DNA from: an uncultured Anaerotignum sp.
GTDB taxonomy: Bacteria; Bacillota; Clostridia; Lachnospirales; Anaerotignaceae
Direction: 5' to 3'
NCBI RefSeq assembly: GCF_905212195.1
Contig: NZ_CAJMDQ010000010.1
Span: 1-41,545, forward strand
Length of the DNA: 41,545 nucleotides
Shown: one piece after another, positions 33,748 through 41,545 of the stretch
How positions within the stretch are numbered: position 1 is the first letter of the stretch
Layout: every line of letters begins with the position of its first letter
Notes under the pieces: generated by a model
The model's database searches: none
The model's input: the letters and a program-made list of their open reading frames with translations, nothing else
Told to the model about the DNA's origin: nothing
Position numbers and translations under genes: made by a program

Positions 33748-34278
33748 ATGAATCGATCCACAAAACAACTGACCGTCAGTGCCCTGCTTTTTGCGCTGGG
33801 GCTGGTACTTCCCTTTTTGACAGGACAAGTTCCGCAAATTGGCAATATGCTGCTGCCCATGCACTTTCCTGTTTTTCTCTGTGCCTTTCTCTGTGGATGG
33901 CAGTACGCGCTGTTTTTAGGCTTTCTGCTGCCTATTTGCCGCAGCATGATTTTCGGCATGCCGCACATGTTCCCCGTTGCCATTGCCATGGCATTTGAGC
34001 TGGCAGCTTATGGACTTATTGCAGGGCTGATTTATGGACGTTCCAAACAAAAATCCACAGCTTCTCTTTACATCGCCCTGATTTCCGCCATGATTCTGGG
34101 ACGTGTGGTATGGGGCATTGTAGAAGTTCTGCTGCTGGGCATTGGCGAAAATGCTTTCACTTGGCAGATGTTCCTTTCCGGTGCCTTACTGGAAGCCGTT
34201 CCCGGCATCATACTGCAATTGATTCTGATTCCCGGTATTCTGGTGGCACTGCGCCGCAGCGGACATTTTCCTCTTTGA
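33748..34278 (+). CDS. ECF transporter S component
   Basis: The substrate-binding membrane subunit of an energy-coupling-factor vitamin transporter; 176 aa with five or six membrane helices. MNRSTKQLTVSALLFALGLVLPF and GNMLLPMHFPVFLCAFLCGWQYALFLGFLLPI are typical S-component helices. The ATG at 33748 has CAGGAGG six bases upstream. The substrate cannot be assigned. No energising EcfA/EcfT genes are nearby, so it probably shares a group II module encoded elsewhere. It is divergent from rubrerythrin. Confidence 0.85.
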   Translation: MNRSTKQLTVSALLFALGLVLPFLTGQVPQIGNMLLPMHFPVFLCAFLCGWQYALFLGFLLPICRSMIFGMPHMFPVAIAMAFELAAYGLIAGLIYGRSKQKSTASLYIALISAMILGRVVWGIVEVLLLGIGENAFTWQMFLSGALLEAVPGIILQLILIPGILVALRRSGHFPL

Positions 34279-34284
34279 ACATAC

Positions 34285-34316
34285 AAAAAGACTATGGGGG
34301 TTCCCATAGTCTTTTT
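34285..34316. terminator. Bidirectional terminator between ECF S gene and hydF
   Basis: A perfect 14-bp stem AAAAAGACTATGGG/CCCATAGTCTTTTT (34285-34298 with 34303-34316), loop GGTT, with T-runs both ways. Confidence 0.9.
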
Positions 34317-34321
34317 CTATA

Positions 34322-35517
34322 TCAAATCAATGTATACAGCTTCGGAAAAATTTCGATGCTTCGTTTCAAAATTCCTGTCATATATGCAATGGCGATGCCA
34401 TAATTGGTAAAGGGAATGCCTGCATCAGCGGCACATTTCTGGCGATACGCCACTTCCCGTTCATTGAGCATGCATCCGCCGCAATGAATCACCAAACGAT
34501 ATGGAGATAAATCCTCTGGGAAATCTTTACCGGAAGTATGCACCAATTTCAGCTCTTTTCCTGTATGCTGCCGCAGCCAACGAGGAATCTTCACAGTGCC
34601 AATATCCTCACACTGTCTGTGATGGGTACATCCCTCGCAAATCAGGACTTTATCCCCGTCCTGCAATGTTTCGATGGCTGCTACGCCCTGCACAGCACCT
34701 TCCAGAAATCCTTTATACCGCGCCATGAGAATGGAAAAGGATGTCAGTGGAATATCCAGCGGCGTATCCTTGCTGACTTGTGCAAATGCCTGACTGTCTG
34801 TAATGACCATAGCAGGCTTTTTTGCCAGACTTTCCAAAGCGGTTTTCAGTGTATTTTCTTTCGTCACCACAGGAATGGCATCTGCTTCCAGCAAGTCCCG
34901 AATGGTCTGCTGTTGAGGCAGAATGAGCCGTCCTTTGGGTGCAGAGCTGTCGATGGGTGTCACCAGCACCACCAAATCTTCTGCCTTTACCAAATCTCTT
35001 ACCAGCATCCGTTCCTTCTGATTTTCTTTGCCCAATGCGGCAATGCGTTCTTTCAGTTCTTCAATGCCTGTTTTCTGAAGGGCACTGACTGCCACTTCAT
35101 TTCCCCCTGATAAAACGGGCATTTGCAGGTCGCTTTTGTTATAAGCAATGAGAAAGGGAATCTGTTTTTCCTGAAACAAGTTCAAAAGTTCCTCATCGGC
35201 TTTCGTTTTTCCTGCCATACTGTCTACCACCAGAACAGCACAGTCAATGCGATTGAGAATCTGCTTTGTCCGTTTCACGCGCTGCTCTCCCAGTCCGCCT
35301 TCATCATCAATACCGGGGGTATCAATGATCAGGACAGGGCCAAGGGGCAGCAATTCCATGGCTTTTGTCACCGGGTCTGTGGTGGTGCCTTTCACTGGCG
35401 AAACCACCGCCATTTCCTGATTGGTCACCGCGTTGACTAAGCTGGATTTGCCTGCGTTACGGCAGCCAAAAAACCGATTTGCACCCGTTCTGAAGATGGT
35501 GTATCCTGTAAACCCAT
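34322..35517 (-). CDS. hydF: [FeFe]-hydrogenase maturation GTPase HydF, with apparent frameshift
   Basis: A GTPase scaffold that carries the hydrogenase H-cluster precursor. The true start is the ATG at 35515-35517 after AGGAGG, giving MGLQDTPSSERVQIGF. That frame leaves the conserved sequence at a run of six A (35468-35473; T on the coding strand). The next frame continues FFGCRNAGKSSLVNA (P-loop), DTPGIDD, YNKSD and the cluster motifs CTHHRQ and HCGGC. One extra T would restore a normal 398-aa HydF. The overlong frame reaching 35722 only reads through the hydG end out of frame. It starts after hydG with a 15-base gap. Sequencing error or a real mutation are both possible. Confidence 0.88.
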
Positions 35518-35532
35518 AAAAACCTCCTGCCT

Positions 35533-36951
35533 TTAGAATCGGAAATCCCGATTGCCTTTTTCGATTTCCTGCAAATGATGCACGGTAATTTCTCTGACTT
35601 TTTCTTTTGGAATATTCCCCAGTTCTTTTTGAATCAGTGCTTCCCCAATTTTCTTTGTATCCGGCAAAGCATAGTCCTCCAGATATTCTTTCAGGGTCAT
35701 AAGGGCGTTGGGATGACAGCAATTCTGAATCTGTCCACTCTTACACAAACTCATGAAGCGGTCACCGGTACGTCCTTCCCGATAGCATGCGGTACAGAAA
35801 CTGGGAATATAGCCCAAATCCATAAGCCAATGCACCACTTCATCCAATGTACGTTTATCACTCACATCAAACTGTTCGGAATTTTCGTCTTCCGGTTCTT
35901 CTTCACAATAACCGCCTACGCTGGTACGGGAGCCGCCGCTGATCTGAGAAACACCCAAATGCAGTGCCCGTTCCCGGACTTCCTTGCTTTCTCTGGTAGA
36001 AATAATCATGCCTGTGTAAGGCACAGCAATGCGGATGCAGGCAATGATTTTTGCAAAAATTTCATCATCAATGCCATTATCAAAAGTATCGGGGTCGATA
36101 TCGTCAGCACGTTTCACACGAGGTACGCTGATGGTATGAGGGCCTACACCATGAACGGCTTCCAGATGTTCCGCATGCATCAAAAGTCCCGCAAATTCAT
36201 AAGCATACCGTTCCAGACCAAACAATACCCCCAGGCCTACATCGTCAATGCCGCCTTCCATGGCTCTGTCCATGGCTTCTGTATGGTAAGCATAGTTATG
36301 TTTCGGGCCTGTGGGATGAAGCTGTTCATAACTTTCTTTATGATAAGTTTCCTGGAACAGGATGTATGTACCAATGCCTGCTTCTTTCAGCATCCGATAT
36401 TCTTCTACGGTAGTTGCCGCAATGTTTACGTTCACACGGCGGATGGCGCCATTTTTATGCTGAATGGAATAGATCGTCTTGATACATTCCAGAATATATT
36501 CAATGGGGTTATTTACAGGGTCTTCCCCAGCTTCCAGCGCCAAACGTTTATGCCCCATATCCTGCAAAGCCATAACCTCTTTGACGATTTCTTCCTGTGT
36601 CAGTTTTTTCCGGGCAATGTGTTTGTTTTTGGCATGATAAGGGCAGTACACACAGCCATTGACACAGTAATTGGACAGATACAAAGGCGCAAACATGACA
36701 ATACGATTACCGTAAAAATCTTTTTTCAGCTGTTCCGCCAAAGCATAGACTTGCTGGATTTTATCAGGCATTTCACATGCCAGCAGCACAGATGCTTCTC
36801 TATGGGTAAGACCTTTACGCAGTTTTGCCTTTTCCAAAATTGCGTCAATGAGTTTTTCATTGCTCTTGTTTTCCTGGGCATAAGCCAAAGTATCCAGAAT
36901 TTCTTCGTGGGAGATAAATTCCTCCGCTTTCATTGATTTGGGATCATACAT
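35533..36951 (-). CDS. hydG: [FeFe]-hydrogenase maturase HydG
   Basis: A radical-SAM tyrosine lyase that makes the CO and cyanide ligands of the hydrogenase active site; 472 aa. The SAM cluster motif CVNGCVYCPYH is near residue 95. The C-terminal second cluster is CTACYREGRTGDRFMSLCKSG. The central barrel has RVNVNIAATTVEEYR and LGVLFGLERYAYEF. This C-terminal domain separates HydG from ThiH. The ATG at 36949-36951 has AGAAAGGAAG upstream. hydF follows directly, and a hydE remnant precedes it. Confidence 0.95.
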   Translation of the reverse strand: MYDPKSMKAEEFISHEEILDTLAYAQENKSNEKLIDAILEKAKLRKGLTHREASVLLACEMPDKIQQVYALAEQLKKDFYGNRIVMFAPLYLSNYCVNGCVYCPYHAKNKHIARKKLTQEEIVKEVMALQDMGHKRLALEAGEDPVNNPIEYILECIKTIYSIQHKNGAIRRVNVNIAATTVEEYRMLKEAGIGTYILFQETYHKESYEQLHPTGPKHNYAYHTEAMDRAMEGGIDDVGLGVLFGLERYAYEFAGLLMHAEHLEAVHGVGPHTISVPRVKRADDIDPDTFDNGIDDEIFAKIIACIRIAVPYTGMIISTRESKEVRERALHLGVSQISGGSRTSVGGYCEEEPEDENSEQFDVSDKRTLDEVVHWLMDLGYIPSFCTACYREGRTGDRFMSLCKSGQIQNCCHPNALMTLKEYLEDYALPDTKKIGEALIQKELGNIPKEKVREITVHHLQEIEKGNRDFRF

Positions 36952-36993
36952 ATTCTTTTCTTCCTTTCTTCCGGGTCAGATTTCTCTTTCCTG

Positions 36994-37056
36994 TCAGTGA
37001 TTTTGTTCTTTCAACATGGGGCTGTCCCCTCTGGCGATGGCAACGGTATAGCCCAT
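36994..37056 (-). pseudogene. hydE: Probable last 20 codons of hydE, cut by the junction
   Basis: The final 20 residues of the open frame (MGYTVAIARGDSPMLKEQNH) do not fit a GH88 hydrolase, but the 'GY.V...RGD' ending resembles the end of clostridial HydE. HydE is the partner usually encoded just before hydG. The stop lies 42 bases before the hydG start. The identification rests on a short segment and on context. Confidence 0.55.
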
Positions 37057-38082
37057 ATCCGCCAGTTCCTTATAATTCTTTCCTGGACAATAACCATCCA
37101 TTTCATACAATGCAGAAGCAATACATGCTGCAGTAGAAACGTCTCTTGGTTCGTTCGGGATTTCCGGAGCATCAAAGTCCCAATAAGGAATCAAATCTTT
37201 CGGCAAGTTTTTGTCATTCAGATAGAAGTTCAGTGTTTTTTCTGCCTGATCCAAATAACGCTTGTCATGAGTATAACGGTAGCAGGTAGTAAATCCATAT
37301 ACGGCCCATGCCTGTCCGCGGGCCCATGCTGATTCATGTGCATAACCTTGTGCAGTGTGACGGTTTCTTACGCTTCCATCTTTCAGAGAATAGTCAATTA
37401 CATGGTAGCAGCTGTTGTCTGCACGGAAGTGATTCTTCATAGTTGTATTTGCATGCGATACAGCAATGTTATAGAAGGTAGAATCACCAGAAAGACGAGT
37501 TGCTTCGAACAGGAGTTCCAGGTTCATCATGTTATCGATGATAACCGGACATTCCCATCCGCGTTCACCTTGCCATCCTCTGTCTGCATCCCAAGACTGG
37601 ATAACTCCGGCTACCGGACGGAAGCGGGTAGAAAGAGATTGTGCAGCGGTCACGATGACATCTTTGTATTCAGGTTTCTTGCACAAACGGTATCCGGTCA
37701 GGTAGCTGCATCCAATCATGAAGCCTACATCGTGATGCCATTTCAGGTATTTCACAGAGTCCAGGTCTTCTGTATATTTTTCAGCCAGTTTTTTCCATTT
37801 TTCATCTTTAGTCAGGTCATAATCCAGCCACATTGTTCCAGGGAAGAAACCACTGGTCCAGTCATCGATAGGTACATATACTATATTTCCCTTTTCGTCG
37901 ATGGTACGAGGGTTCAAGATTTTACCACTTTTTTCAATCAGGTCAGTCTGCAAAGTGTGTTGAGCTTCGATGTTTTTGATTTCATTTTCCAGGAAGTTGT
38001 CTGTCTCCGCTGGTTTTTGCTGGCAGGCAGTAAAAGCGATGGCCAGCATGCTGATGAATCCTAAGTGCTGTTTGATCTTCAT
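36994..38082 (-). CDS. GH88 unsaturated glucuronyl hydrolase, Bacteroides-type, 3'-truncated and fused at junction
   Basis: A hydrolase of unsaturated chondroitin/hyaluronan disaccharides released by polysaccharide lyases. The 362-codon frame has a lipoprotein signal with lipobox AFTAC (Cys20). Catalytic aspartates are in WHHDVGF (Asp118) and IIDNMMN (Asp183). YAHESAWARGQAWAVYGF is strongly conserved in the family. The family sequence is recognisable up to YKELAD (residue 342, about 37,057). It then switches to a segment that looks like hydE; the usual last 40-60 residues of GH88 proteins are missing. No Shine-Dalgarno site precedes the ATG. It follows PL8 by 92 bases. Confidence 0.85.
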   Translation of the reverse strand: MKIKQHLGFISMLAIAFTACQQKPAETDNFLENEIKNIEAQHTLQTDLIEKSGKILNPRTIDEKGNIVYVPIDDWTSGFFPGTMWLDYDLTKDEKWKKLAEKYTEDLDSVKYLKWHHDVGFMIGCSYLTGYRLCKKPEYKDVIVTAAQSLSTRFRPVAGVIQSWDADRGWQGERGWECPVIIDNMMNLELLFEATRLSGDSTFYNIAVSHANTTMKNHFRADNSCYHVIDYSLKDGSVRNRHTAQGYAHESAWARGQAWAVYGFTTCYRYTHDKRYLDQAEKTLNFYLNDKNLPKDLIPYWDFDAPEIPNEPRDVSTAACIASALYEMDGYCPGKNYKELADMGYTVAIARGDSPMLKEQNH

Positions 38083-38120
38083 AAAAGGTTGTATTAAAAA
38101 GATTGTTTTGAATTTGTTTT

Positions 38121-38128
38121 CAAAATTA
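38121..38128 (-). promoter_or_regulatory. Candidate Bacteroides -7 element before GH88
   Basis: TAATTTTG on the minus strand matches the Bacteroides -7 consensus TAnnTTTG, 38 bases before the GH88 ATG. A clear -33 TTTG is not seen, so this is weak. Confidence 0.3.
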
Positions 38129-38174
38129 GGCTTATTACTTGATTTTTATAGGGTAAAATTGTCCAAAAAGCGTC

Positions 38175-41030
38175 TTATTCTGTTTGTGAAACAGGCTTTA
38201 AGGTGATTTCTTGCGGTTGCCCATGCTGGCAGGTTGCTTGGATTAATGTATTACCCTCTTTATCTGTTTGAAGTTTGATTTGGGGATTTCCTGTGGAGTC
38301 CCATTTTCCTTTTATCGTAATTTGCTTTACGACCGGTCGGCTTGGCTGAGAGGTCGTGTAAGTTTTTTCCTCAATATTCAGGTTGGGTGAACAAATGCTG
38401 AGCTGGATACCAGATTCATTTTTCTTGTACATGACAAGTGTTTCTGCATCTGCTTGTTGTATCAGCTCTGCCTGTGTATTCTGGTATGCCTCAAAAAAGC
38501 TGCAGGCTGTAACTTGTGTAAGTTTGTCAAATACGATGTGGGCCTGACAATCCTGTTGCTTGATGATATAGCTTTGTCTGGCTCCCTTCCTTTCTTTTTC
38601 TGTGGGGCGGAGCAGAATTAAATATTCGTATTCTGCATTTTGAGGAGCCTTTCCGTGGTCTATCCAAGCTGTAAGGAACTTCCCTTCAGTTGCTTTCCGG
38701 CTTTTATTATGAAAAGAATGTTGCAAGCCTTCTGTTTGGTGAGGTTTTCCTTTTTGTATGTAAAAATAATTACCGAAAGGATCTTTCAGTGTACAAGAAT
38801 CTTCTAAAACTGCAGGTTGGTATTTTGCCGGTAATGCACACTGGAACAAGGTTGTTTCTGTGGGGTAGTTTACGTTGCTGTTCGAGATACCGCTTCCCAG
38901 ACAGATAATTCGGTTGCCAAAGCAAGCTACCGACTTGCGTGCTACGAAATCAGGAGTGAAGTTTTTCAATTCACGTTCCATAAGTTTCATAGCAAACATG
39001 CCATATTTTCCTTCCAGGGATGTACTTCCTGAGAAATTCTCTTTAGAACGTGCCATGTTAGTACCTTTGAGGGGGCTATCTAACAATTCAAATGGAAGAT
39101 GGATGGTGGTTGTACCAGGCATGCGATTCCAGTCCCAGCCTTCTTCCTTGAAGCCACTTCCTTTTCTGGATACAGGGTGTCCATTTCCCATAATCAGTAC
39201 AGCTCCATAACTTTGATAACGTCCGTAACGGTTGTCTTTCTGGTAGATTTCGGCTCCCCACACATCGGTGTTATATCCTTTCAGGGTAATCATGTATTGT
39301 TGGTAACGATAGATTCCGGCTGAACCATAATTGAGAACAGAGAAGCCTTCCGGATTCGAAGCTGGTTGACATCCTTTTGAACGGAAGAACTCTCCTGATG
39401 GAGTAGAAGTTGTTTGCAGGCGAAGATAATCTGAAGCCAGTTGTGGGTCAAATTCTTTTCCTTCAGGCTTTTCTGCCAATGCAAGTTTGGCAAATGCTTC
39501 GATGTCTGATTTCTCCATTCTTCCACTGAACGGATGGCGTCCCCCCAGTGCAGGGCTCCACTCTTGTAGGTTGCAATAATTACGCATGCCTTCCAATGCC
39601 GTACGGAATACTTTTCGTCCTGTCGGGCTGATTTGGTAAGGGGTATCAAGGGTAAAGCCAATATAACTGCCTACAGCTCCAAGTGCTCCGGTTGTATATC
39701 CCGGATAGAATCCTCCATGATGGAATGCGGTTCCGTCAACTTTTATTCCTCCTAATGTTCCAGGAGTGAAACATAATGAGGTAGAAAGCCATTCCGATAG
39801 CTGCTTCATCTGACACATTTGCTCTGTTTCTTTCTCAGGAAGAAGAGCAGCTACTACTTTGGGAATGAGTAATGTATGCCAAGTGTCCAGTAATTCATCT
39901 CTACCTTCTTTGTAAGGTTTCCTTGTTTCTTGAATACCAGACCAGTAAGTAAGCATGTCTAAAATCTCTTTTTTGTCAGGTTGTTGATAGATCTCATTTC
40001 TCATCAGCCAAGCTGAGATATAAATCTGTCGGGTCTGATAGCCGTAATGATGATTCGTCCCCATGCCGCTGCCAAAAGCGAATCCCTGATCCATTGCATA
40101 GTCGAATACGGTAAAATAGTTCTTCTTCGATGTCTCATTCTGATTGTAGAAGGCATCGTATGCAAAACCGGCAAGCATCGTTTCGATATCATTCCATGAC
40201 ATCTCCCCTTTCTTCTTGTCTTGCTCGTCCGGTGCTACAACAGGAGTTCCGGTAAAGCCGGTCCCGGCTGCGGAGGGAGCAATGGCAGCTCTTTCAAAAG
40301 TCTTCCTTGCAGCGTTGATCTGTCCTTGGGGAGCTTTCTTCACATCGAGAAATTCAGTCAGGCGTTGTTCGATTGTTTTCAAGTCCTTCTTTTGCCGAGT
40401 TGTCAGTTTAGAAAGCAAGGGGACATCATAAGACTGCTGTTCCCACTTCCATACAAGACACCAATGCCAGAGGTCACGATTGGAAAGACCGTTGTTAGCT
40501 GGCAGTTGTTGGTCCGGTGTCGTGCGCAGGTTCATCTTCTTTTCCGGAAAGGTCAGGCGATCCAGAAAGATGCGCCCTTTACGGTCGGGAGCGACCAGAC
40601 GATAAGAAACTATATTTTTATCTTTCTTATCCCCGTTCATGTAGGCGAAAGATATCCAGCAAGCCCGCCAGCCTGCCGCTTGCAGATGATACGTGAACCA
40701 ATAAGAGACTTCACCCGCCTTATTTAGAAACTCAAAACGGATAGAGTCCTGTTGGGGTTTCTCGTTATATATCCACAGGGTAATACCAAATTGCTGTTCC
40801 TTTTTGGCATTCAGCGATAAAGGTTCTATCTGAACGTCCAGTGTCGAGGCAGGTTGGAAATCCCATTCCAGACTGCTTTCTCCCTCTTTATAGAAAAGAG
40901 AAGAAAGTTTCACTTCACCTTTCCCCGAAACTTTGAACGTCTCGGGAACCTTTTCTTCAAACCCTATGACCTGCGCATAAGAGGACAAAGAACAAAACAA
41001 GAACAGAAATATAAAACAAACAGCTTTCAT
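38175..41030 (-). CDS. PL8 chondroitin sulfate lyase, Bacteroides-type
   Basis: A secreted lyase of about 951 aa that cleaves chondroitin/dermatan sulfate by beta-elimination. A signal peptide (MKAVCFIFLFLFCSLSSYAQ) is followed by a jelly-roll lyase N-domain (about 20-165), the alpha-helical toroid, and C-terminal beta-sandwiches. The catalytic set matches Proteus chondroitinase ABC: His in DGTAFHHGGFYPGY (about 438), Tyr seven residues later, and Arg in GGRHPF (about 498). The start taken is the ATG at 41028-41030; two earlier in-frame starts precede the signal peptide. The lyase makes the unsaturated products used by GH88. Confidence 0.92.
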   Translation of the reverse strand: MKAVCFIFLFLFCSLSSYAQVIGFEEKVPETFKVSGKGEVKLSSLFYKEGESSLEWDFQPASTLDVQIEPLSLNAKKEQQFGITLWIYNEKPQQDSIRFEFLNKAGEVSYWFTYHLQAAGWRACWISFAYMNGDKKDKNIVSYRLVAPDRKGRIFLDRLTFPEKKMNLRTTPDQQLPANNGLSNRDLWHWCLVWKWEQQSYDVPLLSKLTTRQKKDLKTIEQRLTEFLDVKKAPQGQINAARKTFERAAIAPSAAGTGFTGTPVVAPDEQDKKKGEMSWNDIETMLAGFAYDAFYNQNETSKKNYFTVFDYAMDQGFAFGSGMGTNHHYGYQTRQIYISAWLMRNEIYQQPDKKEILDMLTYWSGIQETRKPYKEGRDELLDTWHTLLIPKVVAALLPEKETEQMCQMKQLSEWLSTSLCFTPGTLGGIKVDGTAFHHGGFYPGYTTGALGAVGSYIGFTLDTPYQISPTGRKVFRTALEGMRNYCNLQEWSPALGGRHPFSGRMEKSDIEAFAKLALAEKPEGKEFDPQLASDYLRLQTTSTPSGEFFRSKGCQPASNPEGFSVLNYGSAGIYRYQQYMITLKGYNTDVWGAEIYQKDNRYGRYQSYGAVLIMGNGHPVSRKGSGFKEEGWDWNRMPGTTTIHLPFELLDSPLKGTNMARSKENFSGSTSLEGKYGMFAMKLMERELKNFTPDFVARKSVACFGNRIICLGSGISNSNVNYPTETTLFQCALPAKYQPAVLEDSCTLKDPFGNYFYIQKGKPHQTEGLQHSFHNKSRKATEGKFLTAWIDHGKAPQNAEYEYLILLRPTEKERKGARQSYIIKQQDCQAHIVFDKLTQVTACSFFEAYQNTQAELIQQADAETLVMYKKNESGIQLSICSPNLNIEEKTYTTSQPSRPVVKQITIKGKWDSTGNPQIKLQTDKEGNTLIQATCQHGQPQEITLKPVSQTE

Positions 41031-41063
41031 GATCATTAATTGTTTAAAGGCAGTTCTTACCAC

Positions 41064-41143
41064 ACCCGGGTGTCAGGATGCACGACACCCGGGTGTCAGC
41101 ATGTATGAGATCCGGGTGTCGGTATGTATGAGACCCGGGTGTC
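41064..41143. repeat. Intergenic 23-bp tandem repeat, 3.5 copies
   Basis: The core AyCCGGGTGTC begins at 41064, 41087, 41110 and 41133, exactly 23 bp apart. The 12-base linkers are similar in copies 2 and 3. Around copy 2 the sequence GACACCCGGGTGTC is a perfect 14-bp palindrome. It lies between the sulfatase stop and the PL8 start, so it would be in their shared transcript if there is one. Confidence 0.9.
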
Positions 41144-41168
41144 ATACAAACCGTATTAGTATACGGTA

Positions 41169-41545
41169 TCAGTAAGGTATACGGTCCGAAAGAATCTTTT
41201 CCGTATACCACGGATCGTCGATTTCTTTCAGCATTGTTCCCATTTCACGATAAAGTTGCTCCACAACTTCCTTATTTTCATCCAAAGGCAGATTATTCAG
41301 CTGATAAGGGTCGTTTACGTCATCAAACAGCAGACTTTTCTTTAGCTGTTTCGTCTTCCGGTCGATATACAGAGCCAATGTATAGCGAGCCGTCTTAATG
41401 CCGCGCGAAGAGGGGAAATAAGATTGCACCAATCCATCCTTATCTTTCTCTCCATCCAGATTCTGAATATACAACGCACCTGCCGGACGAACAATTTCCG
41501 CCTTTTCATCGAAGAAAAGAGGTGCGAAGTTGCGTCCCTGCACCT
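41169..41545 (-). CDS. Sulfatase (S1 family), C-terminal fragment
   Basis: The last 125 or so residues of a sulfatase; the gene continues beyond the right edge. GIKTARYTLALYIDRKTKQLKKSLLFDDVNDPYQLNNL is the usual C-terminal 'R..RYKY.....LYDL..DP.E..NL' pattern of type I sulfatases. The active-site Cys/Ser that becomes formylglycine is not in the window. Next to PL8 and GH88 it probably removes sulfate from chondroitin or its disaccharides, but position specificity cannot be judged. The internal GTG at 41541-41543 should not be read as a start. Confidence 0.88.
   Translation of the reverse strand, partial: VQGRNFAPLFFDEKAEIVRPAGALYIQNLDGEKDKDGLVQSYFPSSRGIKTARYTLALYIDRKTKQLKKSLLFDDVNDPYQLNNLPLDENKEVVEQLYREMGTMLKEIDDPWYTEKILSDRIPY

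Noticed and set aside
35518..35722. Extra N-terminal domain on HydF from the overlong open frame
   Set aside because: This part overlaps the end of hydG out of frame and has no family resemblance. The start at 35517 with AGGAGG, plus a one-base shift, explains the gene.
36994..38082. Genuine GH88 with a novel C-terminus
   Set aside because: The last 20 residues fit HydE better and sit directly upstream of hydG, while the usual GH88 ending is missing. A join of two sequences explains both.
41064..41143. CRISPR-like array
   Set aside because: The period is only 23 bp with an 11-bp core, linkers are similar to each other rather than unique spacers, and no cas genes are present.
37057..41545. 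Horizontal transfer judged from base composition
   Set aside because: By eye the base composition of the two parts is not clearly different, so it gives no independent support. The case rests on gene content, the cut genes and absent Shine-Dalgarno sites.

Overview
Most of this window (about 1 to 37,056) is a bacterial chromosome of Clostridia type, probably Lachnospirales. The evidence is strong AGGAGG-type ribosome binding sites, an IspH-ribosomal protein S1 fusion, a YlmC/YmxH sporulation protein, the short HisG plus HisZ form of ATP phosphoribosyltransferase, an oxygen-independent ribonucleotide reductase, rubrerythrin, and maturation genes for [FeFe]-hydrogenase. The last 4.5 kb (about 37,057 to 41,545) is Bacteroides-like: a lipoprotein GH88 unsaturated glucuronyl hydrolase, a PL8 chondroitin lyase and the end of a sulfatase, with no Shine-Dalgarno sites. 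The two parts meet inside one open reading frame. There the GH88 gene loses its end and runs in frame into what looks like the last 20 codons of hydE, the gene expected just upstream of hydG. An assembly chimera is the likeliest explanation.

Layout. 1-2,393 (minus strand): the start of addA, an unknown 192-aa protein, a tiny Cys/Gly/Asn-rich protein with a structured leader, a small anticodon-binding-like protein, nrdR and ylmC/ymxH. 2,394-5,501 (plus): nrdD-nrdG, behind a consensus promoter carrying two NrdR-type boxes exactly 31 bp apart. 5,584-13,874 (minus): one tightly packed histidine operon, hisZ-G-D-C-B-H-A-F-IE plus a PHP-type histidinol phosphatase, with a 19-bp palindrome over its promoter. 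14,081-16,517 (minus): an ECF sigma factor with its anti-sigma factor, a tRNA-Pro(AGG) and ridA. 16,745-18,334 (plus): prfC. 18,417-19,913 (minus): threonine aldolase and a DUF3788 protein.

20,063-25,200 (minus): an operon of phosphatase, flavoprotein, cmk, plsC and ispH-S1. 25,356-29,726 (minus): a pseudouridine synthase, a D,D-carboxypeptidase, a small membrane protein, and an M50-like protein with scpA and scpB. 29,913-30,987 (plus): an XRE regulator with two related membrane proteins, behind a promoter interleaved with three 23-bp-spaced repeats. 31,044-33,559 (minus): a second D,D-carboxypeptidase, sfsA and rubrerythrin. 33,748-34,278 (plus): an ECF transporter S component. 34,322-36,951 (minus): hydG and hydF; hydF carries an apparent one-base deletion in a homopolymer.

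No intergenic stretch exceeds about 260 bases. I see no CRISPR array, transposase, integrase or prophage. I do not see a clearly new multi-gene system. The most interesting points are the interphylum junction, the XRE/membrane-protein cassette with its periodic operators, the M50-like protein with altered catalytic motifs, the leader structure of the cysteine-rich gene, and a tRNA-Pro with A at the wobble position.
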